From assembly GCF_947623445.1 (NCBI RefSeq), contig NC_135248.1, forward strand, positions 5,518,977 to 5,582,976: a stretch of 64,000 nucleotides of DNA, written 5' to 3'. This document shows positions 59,401 to 64,000 of this stretch, piece after piece. This DNA is from Clavelina lepadiformis. Lineage: Eukaryota; Chordata; Ascidiacea; Aplousobranchia; Clavelinidae. The translations under genes were made by a program, and so were the position numbers. Position 1 is the stretch's first letter, and each line of letters begins with the position of its first letter. The notes below the pieces were generated by a model that had not been told where the DNA came from, did not search any database, and was given only the letters and a program-made list of their open reading frames with translations.

Positions 59401-62400
59401 AACTTATTTTTTAAGATTTAGAAAAAATGAAATTTAGATTTAGAAAATTTAAACCGACGGAAAAGTGAGTTATCGAAAACGGTCATTAAGTTCCTGTTGT
59501 CTTTACCGTCCACTTATCTCTGTGAGTAGGTCCACAATGTGACCACCGTAAAGATACTTGTTAAAAACGAATACAGAAATACACTAAACGTGGACAACGA
59601 CATGCTTTTGTCTTGTATAACCATGAACCACATGTCAAACTACTTCCGGACAATAAACAAGCCCATTTGTCCAATTAGCATGCGACGAATTTAGGAGGCG
59701 TCAAAGACCAAAAATTGCCATAAAATCTTGTTTGTTTTATTATACAGCAAATTTACTAAAAGATTGATTACTCGAAATATACTCCATGGGGCTCTCTGAA
59801 ATTTTGCATGTCAATTTAGTATGCTTAGGATTGCCATTCCATAAAATGTCATAAACAAACCATGATTTAAACGTTTTTAACAGAGGTGCAAAATAAACAT
59901 TGGAAATTTTGGTCTAAAAATCCCAACTTTAATTACTTTCATGCTAATTTTTAGCCAAATTCTGCACGCCACCTGGGACATTGAAGCACGCCAACTGCTA
60001 GGGAATTCCCAGGCTAGAAAACAACACCAACCATGCTGCATTCTGATTGGTCTAAACATGTTTTTAAAGCCCTAGGTAGGACGTCCAAAAAATCATAGAG
60101 ATCTTAGTTTTAAGTCTTTGACAGCTCCTTTAGTCTATCTAGCAAATGGACAGCAATATAGGTTATTTCCATTTTTGGTAAACGCAATTAATCTGTATGA
60201 TCGAGACGGGTCGCAATTTCATCTTTAAAGGTGAAATTGGGTCGTGAACTATATAAGTTTGAGAACCACCGGTATGGTGCATAAACAGTAAGGGCAACAC
60301 AAATATAAACAGTCATTGTTTTGTATGTCATTAACATTTCTATTACGGAAGGGTCGACAGGCAACTCTAAATTCACGGTCAACTGTGTGATCTTAGTTAA
60401 AACACTTATAAAACTTTTGTCCAGATGCAAACTATAGTTCGCAGTTAGGATCGTTTGATCAGGTTCATGTAAACAAGGAAAAAGTAAAATGCTTCACGGT
60501 GGCTAAACACCGATATGAAACTAAAATCCTGAATGGAAATATTCACTAAACCAGTTTCCGGACTGCACAAATATACTATAGGTATTAACTTTATGAATTA
60601 CTCTAAGAGAAAATCACATTGTGTCATTGTCTGGAGGATAAAATAATCAAGCCTTATGGAAAATTCTAACGTTGCAAAGAATGAATCAGCAACGCTCGTA
60701 GACTGAACGTTGTTGCCCAAGCAGTTACCAAACCAAAATTTAACAACAGCTACAGCTCAATACTGAAAACTTAGATCTTCAAATGCAAACAGGAAGAAAA
60801 AATACACAAGGATAGCAAAACGAAAATATGGCAAACCGAAATTCTATATGAATATGTACAGTATTGTGACACACACACGCACGCAGTCTGTATAACAATA
60901 CAATGTAATAATGGCAAAAAAAGTGTAATGCATGTCCTAACTGCAATAAGTTACTAATATTGGCGTACTTTTTACACTGACCTTAGCCTATATACATGTC
61001 AGTACATTAAGATTCTTTGACTATTCCAGGCTACCAATCATGCAGGGTGCCACCTTCAGCTATCTCCCTCCAACCTTGGCCATTCTCGCACTTCCACACA
61101 ACCAATGTCCAGCTCCTCTTCCTGAGGGTTTCATGAACAGCAGCAAGACTTTGTACAATGACACGGATGGCAGCATCGTTGATGGTGCTGAAGTTTGGCA
61201 ACGACGGATGAGAGAGGTATAGGCATACCCTACATATGACCACTCAGTTTTCAGATATTGTAAAACTTAATTATTTTTATTTGAAAAGAAAATCATTTAA
61301 GTTCCACTTAGCCAATTGTGAGTTCTTGAATCCATCATGCAGAAAACAAGCCGAGTATAGGCATGGTTTAAACTTAAAGGAAGCCAAGATTTTGACAATA
61401 TTACATCATAAAAAGCATGCTGCCAATTCTGAGGTGTGAAATATCTCATTTTCCGGGCCATCAAAAATTTTGGCATGTAAAGTGATCATGGTTCCTTGAG
61501 GTCACTGACAACATTTTTTTCAGATTGGCTCTAGTTTTTGAGATATTTTACATTTTCTACTTTTTTAGTTACCCGTCTATACGTACATAATTTTATTGGA
61601 TTAGAGTTAGATAGATGCTCCTCTGCAAAAAAAGTTGCAATTCAAACGATTTACATGTTCCCTACCGGCTAAGTAAAACTATGATGAATGCAAGTATCTC
61701 GTTCTTTCTTCATCACTGATGCAAAATCGCTAAGCATTAGTTTCATCTTCATTCATGATGCAAAGTCAAAAACGCCTTTTTAATGAAGTTTCCTAATTGT
61801 AATTCATCAAACTTTTTTTTTTACTTTTACTTGTAGTTACACAAAGTAAAGTAAGACATACAAGCAAATGATGCATTCAACAGTTTCTCTTTAAAACTTT
61901 AATCAAGTGCTTTATCAAGCCAAGCTTGATTTGAAGCAATCTGAGGGGGATGCGACTATGCTTAATGCATTGTTGAGATATTTTTTCTCCGAACTATAGT
62001 AACATTAGTTTTGTGAAGGGTCATAATTTTCATAAGAATTTACGAAAATGCGCTACGTCCAATATCTCAAAAACTACAGAGCCAAATCACTAAAACTATG
62101 TGTATTTTTGGGTTCTACGCCTCAAATTTACACGAAAACGATTTAACATATTGCGTCTTTTAAAAAAAAACTTGTTGGCCTGTGAATTGTCATTACTCAA
62201 AGAGGCAATTTGATTGTATAATAATTATTAATCGCATCAGCAGTATTTTTATAAAATATTAACTCATAGCCTAAATATGTCCAGAATTCACGTAATACAA
62301 CAACTGTTGGTTAGGATTTAGGAGCAATGTAACCATCAACCTACTCAAATGAGTTAGTTTCGAAATAGGGGATAGACTTTCTTTAGGTCATATTTATTGT

Positions 62401-63587
62401 TTTACAGGTGCAGGGGGCTATTGCTGTTTCATCAATTCTACAAGTTGTCCTCGGGTTCAGCGGTGCGATAGGTTTTCTTCTTCGCTACATCGGACCTCTC
62501 ACCATTGCACCAGCTGTGGCATTAATTGGTCTTGACTTGTTCTCTACAGCATCATCTCACGCTGAGCCTCAGTGGGGCATCGCAATGTTGTAAGTCTGGC
62601 TTTAATTTATTGTAAATTACTTTAAATTTCCTGAACGTTTCCATACCTAGCGTTGCTTGCAAAAGTAAATGGGCCTTTGTCCCAAAGCTATAAAGAAGCG
62701 GTTATAGACATACTATCAATCCTTAGATCAACTAAATTTAATAAAATATAATACGATTAACAAACACGTTGAAATTCTTCTGCAACAGTTTATCCCCCAC
62801 TCTGCCACAAATAAGGCAATGTAAGGCTGAATATTGCGTCACCAAACTTAGATCTATCTTTAATCTTATAAATTTATCGATTCCAACGAAATTGCAATAT
62901 GTTCCATGTCATTAGCGTTGAATCGTCCTCCAATTTACCGCCCTCAGTCGGTTACCCAAACTCAATGTTTAATTGTAAAGCGTATAAATTTTAAATCAGT
63001 AAGATTCTGCGTAAATCCTGGAATTTTACTGATTTAAAGAAGATATTATTAGCATCATATGTTTTACTGTTGAATCAGTGGGGCCCGACTTGCAAATGAA
63101 CAAACAGGATCGCCTTTTCATAAATTGTACCAAAAAAATTTGGTAACTAGGTATAATTTTCTGCTTATTTTCAATAAACTAATACCATGTCCTACTGCAT
63201 ACTTAAATATTTGCTTACTCTGCAGCACTGCCTTTGTAGTGGTTTTATGTTCCCAATACTTGAAAAACATCTACATACCATTTCCAATCTACAGCAAATC
63301 CAGGAAATGTCATACTGTCAGAGTTCCTATTTTCAAAATGTTTCCAGTGAGTCAGTAGATTGATATGCGACGACATTATTATAAACAGAAAAACTAGGTT
63401 GTTCATCTTCGACATGTTTTAAGGTACTTAGTTTTTCGTTAACGTTTTAGGTTTTATTTGCATTGATATCTGGTTGGATACTGAGTCTAATTTTTACTGA
63501 AACCGGCGTCTTTACTGCCGACACAGCCGATCCTTCTCATCGTGCAAGAACAGATCTAAGAACAAGTGTCATGATCAACTCACCTTG
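56444..63587 (+). CDS. SLC23-family nucleobase/ascorbate transporter, copy 2 (3' end beyond the window)
   Basis: Tandem paralogue of the preceding gene in the same orientation. Seven exons are visible: 56444-56467, 58315-58467, 59100-59266, 61030-61216, 62408-62589, 63226-63346, 63451-63587. All seven have the same lengths as exons 1-7 of copy 1 (24, 153, 167, 187, 182, 121, 137 bp) and the same phases. Landmarks are [51 protein letters not shown] and NDT sequons, [16 protein letters not shown] and IFKMFPV. The last visible exon ends in a Trp codon split by a GTAAGA donor at 63588; the exon starting with FYFPYPGQW and the NAT signature must lie past 64000. Introns are much longer than in copy 1 because of insertions, including a hAT element. 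Its substrate cannot be judged without the signature. Confidence 0.92.
57300..57640. repeat. possible MITE-like element in SLC23 gene 2 intron 1
   Basis: Read on the minus strand it starts AGGGTTGCCATCGGTCTGG and then repeats AAATAAGGAC four times or so (plus-strand GTCCTTATTT units at about 57326, 57345, 57401 and 57601). The AGGGTTGCCA terminus is also found, in the same sense, ending near 55345. The other end was not defined. Confidence 0.4.
59316..60271. mobile_element. non-autonomous hAT transposon in SLC23 gene 2 intron 3
   Basis: The left end TAGTGATTCTCAAGCCCAAA and the inverted right end (plus strand ...AGTTTGAGAACCACCG) correspond to the CAGTGGTTCTCAAAC-type terminal repeat of hAT elements. 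GGGTCGTGAAC near the right end is the usual subterminal GGGTCGCGA-like motif. The flanking 8-mers GTATAGTG (59308-59315) and GTATGGTG (60272-60279) agree at 7 of 8, an almost intact target-site duplication. It is 956 bp long with no transposase. Confidence 0.75.
61523..62087. repeat. inverted repeat pair in SLC23 gene 2 intron 4
   Basis: GATTGGCTCTAGTTTTTGAG plus ATATT (61523-61547) reappears inverted at 62061-62087 (AATATCTCAAAAACTACAGA, then GCCAAATC), with a 2-3 bp indel. The 560-bp span could be a decayed transposon with its repeats inside the ends. No target duplication was identified. Confidence 0.45.
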
Positions 63588-64000
63588 GTAAGAACTTAAG
63601 CCGGCCTTAATGACTAGCCTGGCCTATCGGCACACTTAAAATCGCACTACTCAGGCTGATGGACACTCAACTTTATTACGGACTGCAGCCATAAACCAAT
63701 ACTATCACGTTGTGTAGTGTCATTTCGTGGTTTTCTAAAACGGCACGACAATAAGCTAGCTACAGAGAACATAATATATTCATTTTGAAAACCGATGGCC
63801 AGCTACAGTACATACACTGATACAAACAATAATAATTTTGAATAGAACTTACCAAACGCCAGGTTGTCTTTAATTATTTAACAGATTTCGCTTCAACATT
63901 ACAATGACATCTCCATGCAAGTAAACAGACACTGTAACATAAGCTTCTATAAACTAACCCTAGAATAGTTAACTGGCCGGGATTTTTACAGATTAAAACA
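63588..64000 (+). other. intron 7 of SLC23 gene 2 (window end)
   Basis: Starts with the donor GTAAGAAC. No acceptor followed by the expected exon 8 sequence is present before 64000, so this intron is longer than the 79-bp one in copy 1. Confidence 0.6.

Noticed and set aside
1..64000. Bacterial or viral origin, CRISPR arrays or operons
   Set aside because: Coding sequence is split by GT-AG introns with family-matching exons, there are no regularly spaced repeats, and no bacterial or viral gene was recognised.

Overview
The window is animal nuclear DNA. It is AT-rich, its genes have many GT-AG introns, and the families present are metazoan (SLC28, SLC23, C-type lectin domains, animal haem peroxidase, WxxW modules). 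Decayed SINE, LINE and hAT-type elements lie between and inside the genes. Intron sizes (about 80 bp to 2 kb), base composition and gene content fit an ascidian tunicate of the Ciona type. That is an inference; no species-diagnostic sequence was recognised. All gene models were built by hand from splice sites, phase bookkeeping and motif matches.

Layout. (1) 1-5.7 kb: intergenic, with a possible Ty3/gypsy scrap and a hAT-like MITE. (2) 5.7-12.4 kb, minus strand: a concentrative nucleoside transporter (SLC28/CNT) in 13 recognised coding exons; the start-codon exon was not found. (3) 12.4-25.8 kb: repeat-rich, with tRNA-derived SINEs, a MITE, two copies of a 435-bp repeat, an unexplained 229-codon ORF with its own TATA box and AATAAA, and one possible minus-strand first exon. 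(4) 25.87-27.18 kb, plus strand: a small secreted C-type lectin (209 aa, five exons) with a canonical EPN sugar-binding motif. (5) 32.6-42.64 kb, minus strand: one long gene whose 23 exons join in phase to encode signal peptide, two C-type lectin domains, a complete animal haem peroxidase and two WxxW modules (1084 aa). (6) 47.87-53.40 kb, plus strand: a complete SLC23-type nucleobase/ascorbate transporter (13 exons, 610 aa). (7) 56.44 kb to beyond the window end, plus strand: a tandem SLC23 paralogue, seven exons visible.

The most notable item is gene 5. The lectin-lectin-peroxidase-WxxW order is unusual, and the lectin modules and the first WxxW exon are bounded by phase-1 introns, the classical signature of exon shuffling. 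Its peroxidase keeps both haem-site histidines and the catalytic Arg and Glu, but has Ala where myeloperoxidase has the haem-esterifying Asp. It reads as a secreted oxidant-producing enzyme with its own recognition domains; that role is inferred.

The two SLC23 genes have identical exon lengths. Exon 4 is far more similar between them than its neighbours, pointing to gene conversion. The complete copy carries a Glu-first signature motif, which favours nucleobase over ascorbate as substrate. Together with the SLC28 gene, the window may hold a loose group of purine/pyrimidine uptake genes, but the peroxidase and lectin lie between them and no co-regulation is visible.
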